Assembly (NCBI GenBank): GCA_035079385.1
Contig: JAVHKY010000067.1
Coordinates: 1,231,761 to 1,295,760 of the forward strand
Direction of reading: 5' to 3'
Origin: Aspidiotus rigidus
Lineage: Eukaryota; Arthropoda; Insecta; Hemiptera; Diaspididae
Length of the DNA stretch: 64,000 nt
Shown: positions 23,973-34,497 of the stretch, piece by piece
How the letters are laid out: every line of letters starts with the position of its first letter
Numbering within the stretch: position 1 is the first letter of the stretch
Position numbers and translations under genes: made by a program
Notes under the pieces: generated by a model
What the model was told of the DNA's origin: nothing
Seen by the model: only the letters and a program-made list of their open reading frames with translations
Database searches by the model: none

Positions 23973-24226
23973 AATAGTCTTGGTGACTAGAAAAAAAGTG
24001 TTAAATTAAGACAAGTCACCTAGTTTTATTTACTATGACTAGATTTTACAGTCAAAAAATAACTGGAAAAACTGATCAAATTGAAAAAAAAAAAATTAGA
24101 AGCCATTACAGACGTTGCAATGGCAGCGGGGAACCCACAATTCCTTAACTCGACCTCTCAGGTGGTGTGGAACTGAGTTGATAATCTTGTCATATAATTC
24201 AAATCGAAATTATTATTCTACATTCC

Positions 24227-24690
24227 CTCCTTTCATATATAGCTCGAGACTTGAAATTCTTCTAAGTCCCCCTTCTATCATATATAGCTCGGAAGTCGCA
24301 ATTCTTCCAAGTCCCCCTCCTATCATATAATTATAGTTCGAGACTCGAAATTCTTCGAAGTCCCCCTCCTTTCCTATATAGCTCGAGACTCGAAATTCTT
24401 CTAAATCTTTCAAGTCCCCCTCCTATCATATATAGCTCGAGACTTGAAATTCTTCGAAGTCCCCCTCCTATCATATATATCTCGAGTCTCAAAATTTTTC
24501 TAAGTTTTTGGTTCGACGGCGGACGGTAACTCGAAAGTCAAAATTCTTCCAAGTCCCCCCCCCCCCTATTATATATAGCTCGAGACTTGAAATTCTTCCA
24601 AGTCCCCCTCCTATCATATATAGCTCGAGACTCGATATTCTTCCAAGTCCCCCTCCTTTCATATATAGCTCGAGACTCGAAATTCTTCTA
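24227..24690 (-). repeat. Tandem array of a ~45-base unit, array 1
   Basis: About nine units of the form ATATATAGCTCGAGACT, then (T/C)GAAATTCTTC, then (C/T)(A/T)AAGTCCCCCTCCTATC. The array is broken near 24490-24545 by a short unrelated piece. On the minus strand the unit starts GGGGGACTTGGAAGAATTTC. Copies vary at a few positions. The unit contains the XhoI-like palindrome CTCGAG next to ATATATAG. Confidence 0.85.
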
Positions 24691-24697
24691 AGTCCCT

Positions 24698-24791
24698 GTT
24701 GGCAATATCATTTAAGATGACCATGGAAATTATAATATAAGAGTAATGACGATGTTAATTTGAGAAGAGAGTAATATACAAGACGTACGAC
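24698..24791 (+). repeat. ~95-base direct repeat, copy 1
   Basis: Begins GTTGGCAATATCATTTAAGA and ends ATACAAGACGTACGAC. It is almost identical to 27254-27350, differing by a three-base insertion and one substitution. The two copies flank about 2.46 kb that includes the 2-kb module. Confidence 0.85.
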
Positions 24792-25470
24792 GGAAAATTA
24801 ACTGCCTAAAACTAAATTTAAAATTTTCTGTATGTAAAAATTGAGCTATGTATAAAAAAATTTGTAACTTGGTCATATTGCAGTATTATTAAATTTTCTG
24901 GCATAGCCAAATAAATGAAAATCATGTTCCATGTCTTTTATATTTTATCAGTCATCATGAAATATTTCAGTCTAGGCTTCTACTAGGTCAAGTGTTCGTG
25001 AGATATTATTCGTTTACCCCTTTACCTATCTTGGCGTCGTATAAGTCTTGTATGAGAAATATTTTGAGGTAATTGTGGGTGTTCTATATTTTGAGGTATC
25101 AACTTTCGGTGGGGCGACGAGCGATCTCGCTGTTGTATTGGAATGGTATGAGAAAATTCAAGTCTTTTTTGAGAAATATGAGGTAGCGCGAACTCGCCCC
25201 GCTCGTTCGCCCCCTGTCTCGCTGTTGTATTGGAATGGTATGAGACAATTCAAGTCTAGGGGACTTGGAAAAATTTCGACTATCCAGCAATATATGATAG
25301 GAAGAGGGACTTAAAAAACTTTACATACCTTGGCGTCGTATAAGTCTTCTATGAGAAATATGAGGTAGCGCGAACTCGCTCCGCTCGTTCGCCCCCTGTC
25401 TCGTTGTTGTATTGGAATGGTATGTGACAATTCAAGTCTAGGGGACTTGGAAAAATTTCGATTATCCAGC

Positions 25471-25556
25471 CTTTATTTATTTAATTGTTTAATTATTCAA
25501 TTATTTAAATATTTAATTAATTAATATTATTTATTTATTTATTTATTTATTATTAA
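25471..25556. repeat. TTTA/TTAA-type microsatellite
   Basis: Short TTTAATTA-type and then pure TTTA units between tandem units 1 and 2 of the module. Confidence 0.85.
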
Positions 25557-26055
25557 TTCTTGTACTAGGTCAAGTGTTCGTGAGATATTATTCGTTTACC
25601 CCTTTACCTATCTTGGCGTCGTATAAGTCTTGTATGAGAAATATTTTGAGGTAATTGTGGGTGTTCTATATTTTCAGGTATCAACTTTCGGTGGGGCGAA
25701 CGAGCGATCTCGCTGTTGTATTGGAATGGTATGAGAAAATTCAAGTCGTTTTTGAGAAATATGAGGTAGCGCGAACTCGCTCCGCTCGTTCGCCCCCTGT
25801 CTCGCTGTTGTATTGGAATGGTATGAGACAATTCAAGTCTAGGGGACTTGGAAAAATTTCGATTATCCAGCCATATATGATAGGAAGAGGGACTTAAAAA
25901 ACTTTACCTATCTTGGCATCGTATAAGTCTTCTATGAGAAATATGAGGTAGCGCGAACTCGCTCCGCTCGTTCGCCCCCTGTCTCCCTGTTGTATTGGAA
26001 TGGTATGTGACAATTCAAGTCTAGGGGACTTGGAAAAATTTCGACTGTCCAGCCT

Positions 26056-26116
26056 TTATTTATTTAATTGTTTAATTATTCAATTATTTAAATATTTAAT
26101 TATTTAATTAATTAAT

Positions 26117-26192
<76 letters not shown>

Positions 26193-26196
26193 TTAT
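26056..26196. repeat. TTTA/TTAA-type microsatellite
   Basis: Same composition as 25471-25556 but with a longer pure TTTA run (about 18 units), showing slippage growth between otherwise similar units. Confidence 0.85.
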
Positions 26197-26642
26197 TAAT
26201 TCTTGTACTAGGTCAAGTGTTCGTGAGATATTATTCGTTTACCCCTTTACCTATCTTGGCGTCGTATAAGTCTTGTATGAGAAATATTTTGAGGTAATTT
26301 TGTGTGTTCTATATTTTGAGGTATCAACTTTCGGTGGGGCGAACGAGCGATCTCGCTGTTGTATTGGAATGGTATGAGGAAATTCAAGTCTTTTTTGAGA
26401 AATATGAGGTAGCGCGAACTCGCTCCGCTCATTCGCCCCCTGTCTCGCTGTTGTATTGGAATGGTATGAGAAAATTCAAGTCTTCTATGAGAAATATGAG
26501 GTAGCGCGAACTCGCTCCGCTCGTTCGCCCCTGTCTCGCTCTTGTATTGGAATGGTATGAGACAATTCAAGTCTAGGGGACTTGGAAAAATTTCGACTAT
26601 CCAGCCATATATGATAGGAAGAGGGACTTAGAAAATTTTCTA

Positions 26643-26955
26643 ATCATCAATTATATTAATTATTTAATTATTTATTTATTTAATTATTTAATTATTCAAT
26701 TATTTAATTATTTAATTATTTAATTATTTAATTATTCAATTATTTTTTATTTATTTAATTATTTAATTTTTTATTTATTCAATTATTTAATTATATTAAT
26801 TATTTAATCATTTAATTATTTAATTATTTAATTATTTATTTATTTAATTATTTAATTATTTAATTATTTAATTATTTATTTATTTAATTATTTAATTATT
26901 TAATTAAATAATTATTTAATTATTTATTCATTTATTTATTTATTTATTTATTATT
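26643..26955. repeat. Compound TTTAA/TTTA microsatellite
   Basis: About 310 bases almost without G or C, made of interleaved TTTAATTA and TTTATTTA units. Inverted equivalents occur at 39745-39885, 39945-40050, 40110-40245 and 40400-40660. Confidence 0.9.
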
Positions 26956-27253
26956 AATTATTATTATTACGCGGGGTGTATTCGCGAATTTCTGAATCAC
27001 CCACGGGGTAGAGATTTCTCTTGACGGGGGGGGGGGTGTACTCGCGAGTTTCAAAATCGGGGTCTGGCGAGAGAGAAGACATGGAACATGTCAAAAAAAG
27101 AAAAAAAAAAAAAACGAGAGAAACGAAACAGAAATTTTTTTCAGCGACGTATCGAAATTCAAAATTTACAAAAATTCCAGCGCCGAGGAGGGAGTGTTGG
27201 CAATATCATTTACAATGATGTGGATTCGGCTTGTAATTTTCGACGATTTATTT

Positions 27254-27350
27254 GTTGGCAATATCATTTAAGATAACCATGGAAATTATTATAATATAAG
27301 AGTAATGACGATGTTAATTTGAGAAGAGAGTAATATACAAGACGTACGAC
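27254..27350 (+). repeat. ~95-base direct repeat, copy 2
   Basis: Same orientation as 24698-24791. A partial third copy of its first ~20 bases (GTTGGCAATATCATTTA) lies just upstream at about 27197-27215. Confidence 0.85.
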
Positions 27351-27424
27351 AGAGACTACGTGTTCTTATTTAATACTTGAAGACTCCGTGGATCTACCTC
27401 AAGAACCATCTTAGTCCATAGTCC

Positions 27425-27620
27425 CCCCCCCCCCTATTATATATAGCTCGAGACTTGAAATTCTTCTAAGTCCCCCTCCTATCTTATATAGCTCGAGACT
27501 CGAAATAGACTCGAAATTCTCCTAAGTCCCCCTCCTATCATATATAGCTCGAGACTTGAAATTTTTCCAAGTCCCCCTTCTATCATATATAGCTCGAGAC
27601 TCGAAATTTTTCCAAGTCCT
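27425..27620 (-). repeat. Tandem array of the ~45-base unit, array 2
   Basis: About four units, starting after a C run (27423-27434), with the same TATATAGCTCGAGACT and CAAGTCCCCCTCCTATC parts as array 1. It is followed by a short CCTAA repeat (27622-27635) and three GCGGAC units. Confidence 0.85.
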
Positions 27621-27775
27621 GTAACCTAACCTAACCTGCGGACGCGGACGCGGACGTTTTCTGAGGATGTAATCTCCTAACAAAATGGATAGCGGGTTCC
27701 CCCGCTAAAAACAAAAGGCGACTGTCTTAACACTTTTTTTCTAGTTACCAAAACTATTCTGTTCTCTCAGTGTGG

Positions 27776-28150
27776 AAGAGGCGTGCTGTCTTGAAAGATT
27801 TTGAGGACTACAGTCATAGGCAAAAAGGGATGTCATAGATGGCTATCAGGAAAAGTGGGACGCTCCAACTGCTCCTACAGGGATACCGTTCTGATTGGAT
27901 TGGAAATAGGAGACTTGGTCTTCAATCCTAACCGTTACAGATCTGTTGTAGAGGAAGATTTGCAGGAATTTTGTGAGATTAACCCCAAGGCAAAGGTGAT
28001 GGAGTTTCTAACATGATGCTGCCATAGACGCAGTGGAAGGTTTGTTGTTGATCAAGAAGGATGGTATCAATTTCTGTCTGGACCCCGATGCAAATTCCAT
28101 AACGACGCTTTCGAAAAGGCAGCGATATTGCTGAAGCTTGAAATCGGTCG
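27776..28150 (-). pseudogene. LINE copy C, 5' part: RT palm fragment
   Basis: Minus-strand reading gives FLYNRSVTVRIED (about 27950), QNGIPVGAVGA (region B, reading QNGVPQG in copy E), a run equivalent to LFLIAI, and AYDCS near 27790 where copy E has FADDYS. Catalytic aspartates of the box are therefore damaged. Several stops and frame changes are present. Nucleotide similarity to the copy E segment at 42535-42720 is clear by eye. It continues, across the 3.8-kb insertion, at 23972. Confidence 0.65.
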
Positions 28151-30937
28151 ATTTTCATCTAGGTTTTTCCGAAGTTTTTCTCTAATGAATTTAATAAAAT
28201 TTATTGAGAGTACACGAGTGTAACCGCTCAAAAATACATCTACGGCACGTATGAAACGTAATTTTTCTGCTGTTCTTTTTCGTTAAAGCGTGAACTATAT
28301 CTCTAAAGTAACAATGACAACGAGAAAAAGTGAATAATTTCCTATGTGATTTACACGTGTACGAACACGATACACGATTTATGACGACGTGATGCGTTGT
28401 CATTGTTCGGTGTGTACGAATTAATTTTGTAAAATTAATAACCGCGCAACGCTGTTGTGTACTTAATCGCGTTTGCCCGACTGAAATAAATGACTTAATT
28501 AAGGAGCATAATAGGTTCGTGTATCGGATAGGCCTTCGCGCTATAATATGTGAAATTAGTTTTAAAATTGATAGACTTTCAGGCTGCTCGCTAACTTTTA
28601 CGACGGATGCAATTCCGCGAAATACGAGTACCATATTATCGACGCTACACTTATTATCTATACGCTCGTTTTCCTGCGAAGATTTTCAGCAGCGTCAAAT
28701 TGCTGGCTGCGATATAACTGATTAAAAATGGTACACAAAATTGCGTGTAAGCTACTCTTTTCGTGGTTCTTGTGGATCCCTAATTTTACAAAGTGGGAAT
28801 ACAAGATTTGAAGACTGATGTCTTGCTAAATATATTTAATTAATAAAAACAATCATTCACCAACTATATAAAATACACCTTTAGATATGACCTCGGAAAC
28901 TTTACATCTAAGTATTTTCAATACATGCTGATTATAGGTAGATGAAACAATTTTCGAGGATCAATCTGGTAGACTTCTACTGATAGATTATTTCCCCTTT
29001 CCAAGGCAATATCGACATGAAAGAGGAAGAGTGTACAACAGTTAATAAGAGATTGGAGGAATTGAGACGGAATTGACCTAGTTTTAAACAAGAGAGAAAC
29101 TTCTCCTTCCGTCCAAAATACCGGGGAGGATTTTTTTTTTTTTTCTTAGTTTGTCGTCCGTTGGTTCTTCCCAATTTTGATAAAAATTCCCAGGAATTCT
29201 ATGACATAACAAAAAGAAGAAAAGTCATTGACCGACGCTGAGTGAAAAGATACGGTTCTATAGAAGTATTTTGACGCTGTATACAACGCCGTTTGCGGGT
29301 TCTCAAAATTGACTTTTGTTATCGTGCATTAGTCACTCCAATTTCCCGCGGTTTGTTGCGACGTGTTGTGTATCTTCTCGCGCTCATGAATATCCTCTTG
29401 CAGATCGAAAAGGTATGTTACGCGTCGCAACGAGTCGCGGGAAGTTTACGTGATCATTGTACGGCCAGATTCAATTTTGGCGTTTTATGTTCGTATTTAT
29501 GCGGTCGAACACGTTTTTGGGAGTGAGTGGTGTTATGGATTTGGGAATTTAAGAGGTGGCGTGGCGAACAGTCAGAACTTCATTGCGCACTAAATTGTAA
29601 CGACGTACTCTCATTTAAAGTCTGTAAACAGGATTTATGATCTCGTTGCATAGTTTTTTACCACAATTGTTCCCGGAGGACTGACTTTATTGTATTTTCC
29701 GTCATCCCAATCCAGAGCCTGATCGATATCAACAATAGATCCCGCATAAATCAACGGAATCGGGAGATCCGTATATCGCTCTCCTGAGTAGTACATGATT
29801 CGGAAAATTACTCTAATCCACTGCTGGACGGATGTATTGAAAACAGTTCCTTCAAGGTGTCGTAAACGTGGTTTTCTGTGTATTTCAAGGAAGAAAGTTG
29901 GCCTTTCAGCCATTTCGTCTAGCTCATCATAGGAGTGGGCAGTTGATATGTGCCGCGATCAAGTAAAAGTGAGCTGGACGTTCATTGAATAAATTATGAG
30001 TAGAGCTGAGTGCGTAAGTTGTAATGGTTGAGAATAGGTTTGTGAACGAGATTGAAGAGATGAGAAGATGTTATTTAAGACGACATAACTTTTTTGTAGT
30101 AAGGTTGGGCGATTTGAGCTAAAATACAATTTTACATCAACCTTATAAACTTAACCGGAATTTCGTAATTGGTAAGTCAAAATGTGTTCGTCTATGAAAT
30201 ATGCGCAATCTGTTTTTCATTGTACATTGAACCATATGCTAAACATAAGGTGTGATTTGGAAATTCGTTTAATAATTTTGAAATATATTATTTGGCTTTA
30301 CTTTTCTACACTCCTTATTTATGGATGATAATCGTTTTTTCAACGCTCCCTGAAACAGTCACACTTGTGAAGTTGTTGAAGCAAGCAGCAGACGTTTTTA
30401 TTTATCTTTTTTTTTTTTAACGCGATATTTAGATTAATGTTCTTTGCTTTATCTGTATTGTGGAAATGGATGATGAAAAACGATTGTCAGCTGACGCGAG
30501 GTTAGTAAGTATTAATAATCCGTAAATTTAGACAGAAACTTCTCCTTCTTACCATGAGATCCATTTCTTCTTATTGAAATCAGAGCTGGATAAATTGGAC
30601 CTTGAGAAATTTCGCGAGGAGTCATGTTTTTTCGATGTCCACTTCGTAATTCTCATCAGCCTCTTCCTCCTTTCAACTCACTTCTAGAACTATCCTACTC
30701 GTATGAGTCCAACATTCGTGGATCAATGCGTTTTTTTAAAAGTTACGGTCATACATATTTCAATAGGTTGAATACTCCCCATTTTTTGAGAGCCAAAAAA
30801 ACTTATGATGGTTTTGTTTTAATTTTTTGGAAACAAAATAAGATGAGCTACTTCAGTTAATTTCCTGACACCTTTGAACTTCGAACAAACGAACAAACCG
30901 AAACCGGGTGTTTCAATGAAATTGAATTTTTGCACAG
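28151..30937. other. Mostly non-coding DNA; one unexplained short frame
   Basis: No recognisable domain. The 147-codon minus-strand frame at 28191-28634 is rich in Cys, Arg and Ser without pattern and looks like chance. The stretch about 29880-29965 is related to 30938-31010 (shared AAGTTGGCCTTT(T/C)AG and (G/A)CAGTTGATATG), a small dispersed duplication. Confidence 0.35.
29635..29913 (-). CDS. Small open frame of unknown status, 92 residues
   Basis: Has an ATG start and a TGA or TAA-type stop, and reads as a plausible soluble protein: MAERPTFFLEIHRK at the start, a QQWIRVIFRIMYYSGERY segment mid-way, then ALDWDDGKY and a NYATRS end. I recognise no family. Its first ~20 codons lie in the duplicated segment shared with 30938-31010, which argues for repeat-derived sequence rather than a host gene. 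No splice sites or neighbours support it. Confidence 0.2.
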   Translation of the reverse strand: MAERPTFFLEIHRKPRLRHLEGTVFNTSVQQWIRVIFRIMYYSGERYTDLPIPLIYAGSIVDIDQALDWDDGKYNKVSPPGTIVVKNYATRS

Positions 30938-31273
30938 GAAAGTTGGCCTTTTAGTCACTTTCATCATAGAGTAGACAGTTGATATGCCCGCCTCGATCAA
31001 CAACGTTAGGTTCGGAGAGGTCGATGTGCCCGGGTATCCATAATTATGAAGATTATTTTTGTGTTAATCAAGTCTAAGGTGAGAAATAGGATCGGGTTAG
31101 AGTTGTATGGGTCTGTGAGGGAGAGTAGTGAAGAGAAAGAGTCGATGCGGAGGGGGAATTCGTCACTTGGGAGTCATGGCTGTAAATATGAAAGTTATAT
31201 CACGGATGCATTGTGAAACAGTTTCCTCGTCAATCAAGTGTGCGTAAGTTGCTTTATTGGATTCCCGATGTGT
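30938..31273 (-). pseudogene. LINE copy D, 3' part: RNase H fragment
   Basis: Minus-strand translation shows DSFSSLLSLTDPYNSNPI, equivalent to SDSLSSLMSLQDPHSNNPI of copy E, then, after a frameshift, GYPGHIDLSEPNVVDRG for the WIPGHIDHPEHENVDRA segment. The second and fourth RNase H acidic positions are thus partly kept. It lacks the C-terminal finger and poly(A). Its 5' part is at 32622-33100; a 1.35-kb MITE separates them. Confidence 0.6.
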
Positions 31274-32621
31274 TCCGGGAAACACAATCGACCGTCGAAA
31301 TTAGGTATTTTTACAGTCACTCACAATATCGACCATAAATCGACGGAAAATTAGTAATTAAGACGTCTTTATTGTATCGATCAATTTTTCGACCCAAATT
31401 AGACGTCGATTCATGGTCGAAGTTTGGTTCATTGATTTCTCTATATGGCTAATCGACCATTTTTCGACGTCTTTTTTCAGTCAAAATAAAACTGACTACC
31501 GGTATATTTCGACGTCTTTCGTTAGTGAGAATGAAAACTATACTGTATTTTGATGTCTTTGTTCAGTCAAAATAAAAATTACCATATTTCGACCTCTTTT
31601 TTCAGAGCAAATGAAACTTGTACTATATTTAGATGTTTTTATTGAGTCGATCTATTTTCCGACACAAATTAGACGTCGATGTACAATCTTTGTTTACTAA
31701 TCGACCACATTTTGACGTCTCTTTTCCAGTCAAAATAAAAATTACTATATTTCAACCTCTTTTCTTAAGTACAAATGAATGTTAGACTGTCGACCGCGTA
31801 TTTTGACGTATTTTTTCAGTACGAATAAAATTCTTATTCAGATTTAAAAAATACTTCGATTCTTTAGTCAATTATTGATCAAAATAGAATCGATTTTCAT
31901 TCAGATTCAAAAAAGACGTCGATTCTTCGTTCGATTATTGGTAAAAAAAGAGTCGATCTCTATCCAGATTCAAAAAAGACGTCAATTCTAAACTTTTTTC
32001 TTGATTATTGATTTTTATTGAATATGTATTAAAATTAGAACTTTTATTCTCGATTATTAATTTTTATTGGACTTGCATCAAACTTAATGGACTTTTATTG
32101 ACTTATTGTACCATTTTTGAAATAGTGAACTTTTACTGGACTTATGGTAGACACCCTGAAATAGAATCGATCTTTTTTTTAAATTGAAAAAAGACGTTGA
32201 CTCTTCGGTCGATTATTGGTAAAATAAAAAGAGTCGATTTCATTCAGATTCAAAAAAGACGTCGATCCGTCAGTCAATTATTGGTCAAAATAGAATTGAT
32301 CTTCATTTAGATTGGAAAAAGACGTCGATTCTTTGGTCGATTATTGGTTAAAAAAGAGTCGATTTCCATTCAAATTCAAAAAAGACGTCGATTCTTCAGT
32401 CAATCATTGGTCAAAATAGAATCGATTTTTACTTAGGTTGAAAAAAGACGTTGACTCTTTGGTCGATTATTGGCCAGAACAAAGTCAATAAATAGGAGAA
32501 AATTATAATTGACCGTTAATCGACCTAGAAAATCATTTTATGATTATAGACAAACTGGATCGATTAATGGTCGATAAGAGGTGAAATCGACAGCTTTTCT
32601 AGGTCGATTGTGTTTGCCGAG
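31274..32621. mobile_element. 1.35-kb foldback MITE with GACGTC subrepeats, inserted in LINE copy D
   Basis: Terminal inverted repeats of 20 bases: TCCGGGAAACACAATCGACC (31274-31293) and, reversed, CTCGGCAAACACAATCGACC (32602-32621). The left half repeats a unit like TTCGACGTCTTTTTTCAG with GTCAAAATAAAA. The right half repeats the inverse, CAAAAAAGACGTCGATTCTT with TTATTGGTCAAAATA, so the two halves could pair. At least ten GACGTC or near copies occur. There is no open frame. It sits between LINE RT-linker and RNase H parts that are collinear with the other copies. Superfamily unknown. Confidence 0.7.
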
Positions 32622-33100
32622 CGTTGGGCATAAACAATTTTGTTAGATTTGCGAGATGTGTTTTAGGTTGTGGAAGAATACAAGGGGGAAGTCAAATATA
32701 AAGGTTGTAGAGGATTCGCGATGAACGGTTTAGAAGGTGAATGAATTGGAGGCGAATAGTTTGAAGGGGGTTGGTTGTGGTGACAGAGAAAGATTGGTTT
32801 ATAAATGGGAAGTTGCGGAAATTGGGAAACTGACGATAAAGAGTTGGAAGTTAGAATGGGTCTACGAAAGTGGAGGGGAGGTTCTGAGATCTCTACGCAT
32901 ATTTTAAGTTTGCGGCAAGTACGATAAGCTTCCAAGCTAATCCCGAAGAAGGAGGTTTGAATGGGAGGCTTGTAAGGCGAGGAAAGTTTTTTGGGCTGAA
33001 TTATAAATCGGGGAACTGTAATCTAAGTTTGAGTGGATGAGGCTTTTGTATAGTTGGAGGAGTAATATTCTATTACAGCCTTCGAGGGGGTCGCATTCTT
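32622..33100 (-). pseudogene. LINE copy D, 5' part: RT thumb and linker
   Basis: Minus-strand reading from about 33095: LEGCNRILLLQLYKSLIHS with LDYSSPIYN (thumb, about 33085-33010), a short degenerate stretch, then CVEISEPPLHFRRPILT and SVSQFPQLPI (about 32870-32800), matching LCAEAADLPLHFRTLVLT and SSAQFPELL of copy E. A P- and S-rich linker follows to about 32665. At least one stop and one frameshift. Upstream RT palm absent. Confidence 0.65.
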
Positions 33101-33985
33101 ATTTGGCCGTCTCACCTCCTTTTTTCCATTCACTTTTTATTTATTGCCTTGCTTCTATATCACACCTTCTTTCTCTTATCTTTATCACTATTAATATAAT
33201 TCTTCATCAGCCATTGTCTCTCGTTGCTTTTCTTCACTAGCCCTCTTCCCATCTTTCCTCACTTTCGCCTATGTCGTGCTGTTCTCTTCATTTTTCTCGT
33301 TTCCCAAATGGGATCCCTCATTTCCCCCTCTTAAAGTAACTTTTAACAGGGAACCTGTTCTATGGGGGCTTTTTGAAAAATTTGCCGTGCGCCATCCGCC
33401 GTCCAACAAAAAACTTGGAAAAAATGTTGACTTTCAAACTATCTATTATATAAAGAGAAGTTGCAAAATTGCAAATCCATTTAACTTTATTCCTATTTCA
33501 CCTACAAACTTGGAATTTGTTTCCATTGCTTTAGCTTGCCTAGGAGAAGGTTTATGCGTAATAAATTTGAAGTTACAAAATCAGGCGAATGGCGTGTAGT
33601 ATATATCTTTGTGCTTGGCGGGGGGGGGGGGTGGCATGAATGATTCAAGAGATGAAAAATCTGTATCATTCATTAATTTATTGATTAAAAATGCTAAGCA
33701 ATCATTTCTGTTGACGTTCATCGAAAATTAATATGTGCTAGGCAATCATTTTTGGAAAGTGGTTCTTTTTAACCGGAGAAGTTTTGAATACCCATACTAT
33801 GAGTAATCGAATAGTGTAGGGTTACGATAAAGATTTTGCTTAGCAATTATCTGAAGAAGTGGTGGTTGTCTTTCATTATTTCAAATTTAACGTGAGGACT
33901 AAGAAAAGAAAAACAATTCACGTCAATTTCGAAAATTCAATATCAAAGTAACAGATATGTCACACTTTATTGCAATCTAATTGGA
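33101..33985. other. Non-coding DNA with one palindromic terminal-type motif
   Basis: AACAGGGAACCTGTT at 33345-33359 is a 15-base palindrome followed by CTATGGGG. Variants recur at about 46112 and 51248. A 107-codon frame (33276-33599) covers it and resembles nothing. A 10-base G run lies at 33620-33630. Confidence 0.35.
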
Positions 33986-34485
33986 ATGCCAAAACGCAAG
34001 AAAGCAAATCTATGGCGGTTGACGAACAAAGGGAAGAGGGCTCGTGTCAATTCCAAAATTTTGACACCAGAAAATAATGTGGAAAATGATTGTCAGAGCG
34101 ATAATAGTCCATTCATTAGGTACATTAATGAGAAAGAGTATACCAGTATAAGTTCAATTGGGATTCTGGCATTTACGTGCACAATTTGCGATGGAAAATT
34201 ATTTGAAACATGAAGATCAAAATTTCTGTTACGGGGGTGGTAAGATTAAGTTACCTGATTTACCCTCAATGCCGGATCTTCTTCAAAAACTATTAGACGG
34301 AAGAGATAATAGATCTTCTCATTTTCTTAATAATTTGCGTAAATACAACAATGCGCTTTCAATGATTTCTTTAGGGTGTAATGAAGTTCTAAACATATTT
34401 ACAACTTTCAAAATTTTTGGACAATTGTATCATTATATAGGAAGTTATCTACCCCTCCTCCAACAATCCACAAAAAATGACAAAT
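33986..34485 (+). pseudogene. Helitron Rep/helicase N-terminal region, frameshifted
   Basis: The ATG at 33986 starts a basic N-terminus (MPKRKKANLWR and RARVN) like that of animal Helitron proteins, reaching a Cys pair in TCTICDGKLFE before a stop at 34211-34213. One frameshift near 34205 continues with NFCYGGGKIKLPDLP (about 34220-34262), FLNNLRKYNNALSMISLG (about 34323-34375), FKIFGQLYHYIGSYLP (about 34408-34455), the conserved block upstream of the Rep nuclease in Helitrons. After about 34485 the expected FAQLYIYD continuation is lost. The two-histidine nuclease motif and the helicase are absent. The remnant is therefore about 165 codons of a protein normally over 1000 residues. Confidence 0.8.
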
Positions 34486-34497
34486 TTTTCAGCATAG

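Larger units (their letters stand above)
24891..27096 (+). repeat. 2-kb module, copy 1 (three tandem units plus AT-rich microsatellites)
   Basis: Starts AAATTTTCTGGCATAGCCAA and ends GACATGGAACATGTCAAAA. CATGTTCCATGTCTT near the start and its inverse near the end form short inverted terminal motifs. Inside, a unit beginning CTAGGTCAAGTGTTCGTGAG occurs near 24985, 25566 and 26209 (spacing about 581 and 643). Each unit has CGAACTCGCTCCGCTCGTTC and GGACTTGGAAAAATTTCGA segments and is followed, between units, by TTTA/TTAA microsatellite. The last part is TTTAA/TTTA-rich (26643-26955), then a CGCGAATTTCTGAATCACCC segment and a G run. An inverted copy with two units lies at 39614-41530. Non-coding. 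Confidence 0.75.
23973..27775. mobile_element. 3.8-kb nested repeat with ~45-base terminal inverted repeats, inserted in LINE copy C
   Basis: The left end (about 23973-24030) reads TGAGAGAACAGAATAGTCTT, then GGTGACTAGAAAAAAAGTG. The right end (about 27728-27775) is its inverted copy, with CACTTTTTTTCTAGTTACC and ATTCTGTTCTCTCA. The LINE on either side joins in order (RT residues ..QHASST on the right; QARNCWVSD on the left), which supports one insertion event. Inside come a palindrome AGCGGGGAACCC at 24125, ~45-base-unit arrays, ~95-base direct repeats, the 2-kb module, a second array and the palindrome AGCGGGTTCCCCCGCT at 27686. No transposase is encoded. Class unknown; a non-autonomous DNA element that has absorbed other repeats is my inference. 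Confidence 0.6.

Noticed and set aside
24115..26570. Several 60-110 codon frames with repeated words such as SHTIPIQQRDRGR
   Set aside because: They are translations of the tandem module and ~45-base units, repeated in both orientations and without start codons.
26643..26955. Possible CRISPR-like or origin-type repeat array
   Set aside because: It is simple TTTA/TTTAA microsatellite without spacers, in a eukaryotic repeat context.
27620..27636. CCTAACCTAACC, resembling the insect telomere repeat TTAGG
   Set aside because: Only two to three units at the end of an unrelated array; too short to indicate telomeric DNA.
28191..28634. 147-codon minus-strand frame
   Set aside because: Composition is irregular (many Cys, Arg, Ser, Thr), there is no domain, no support from splice sites or neighbours, and long chance frames are expected in 64 kb on both strands.
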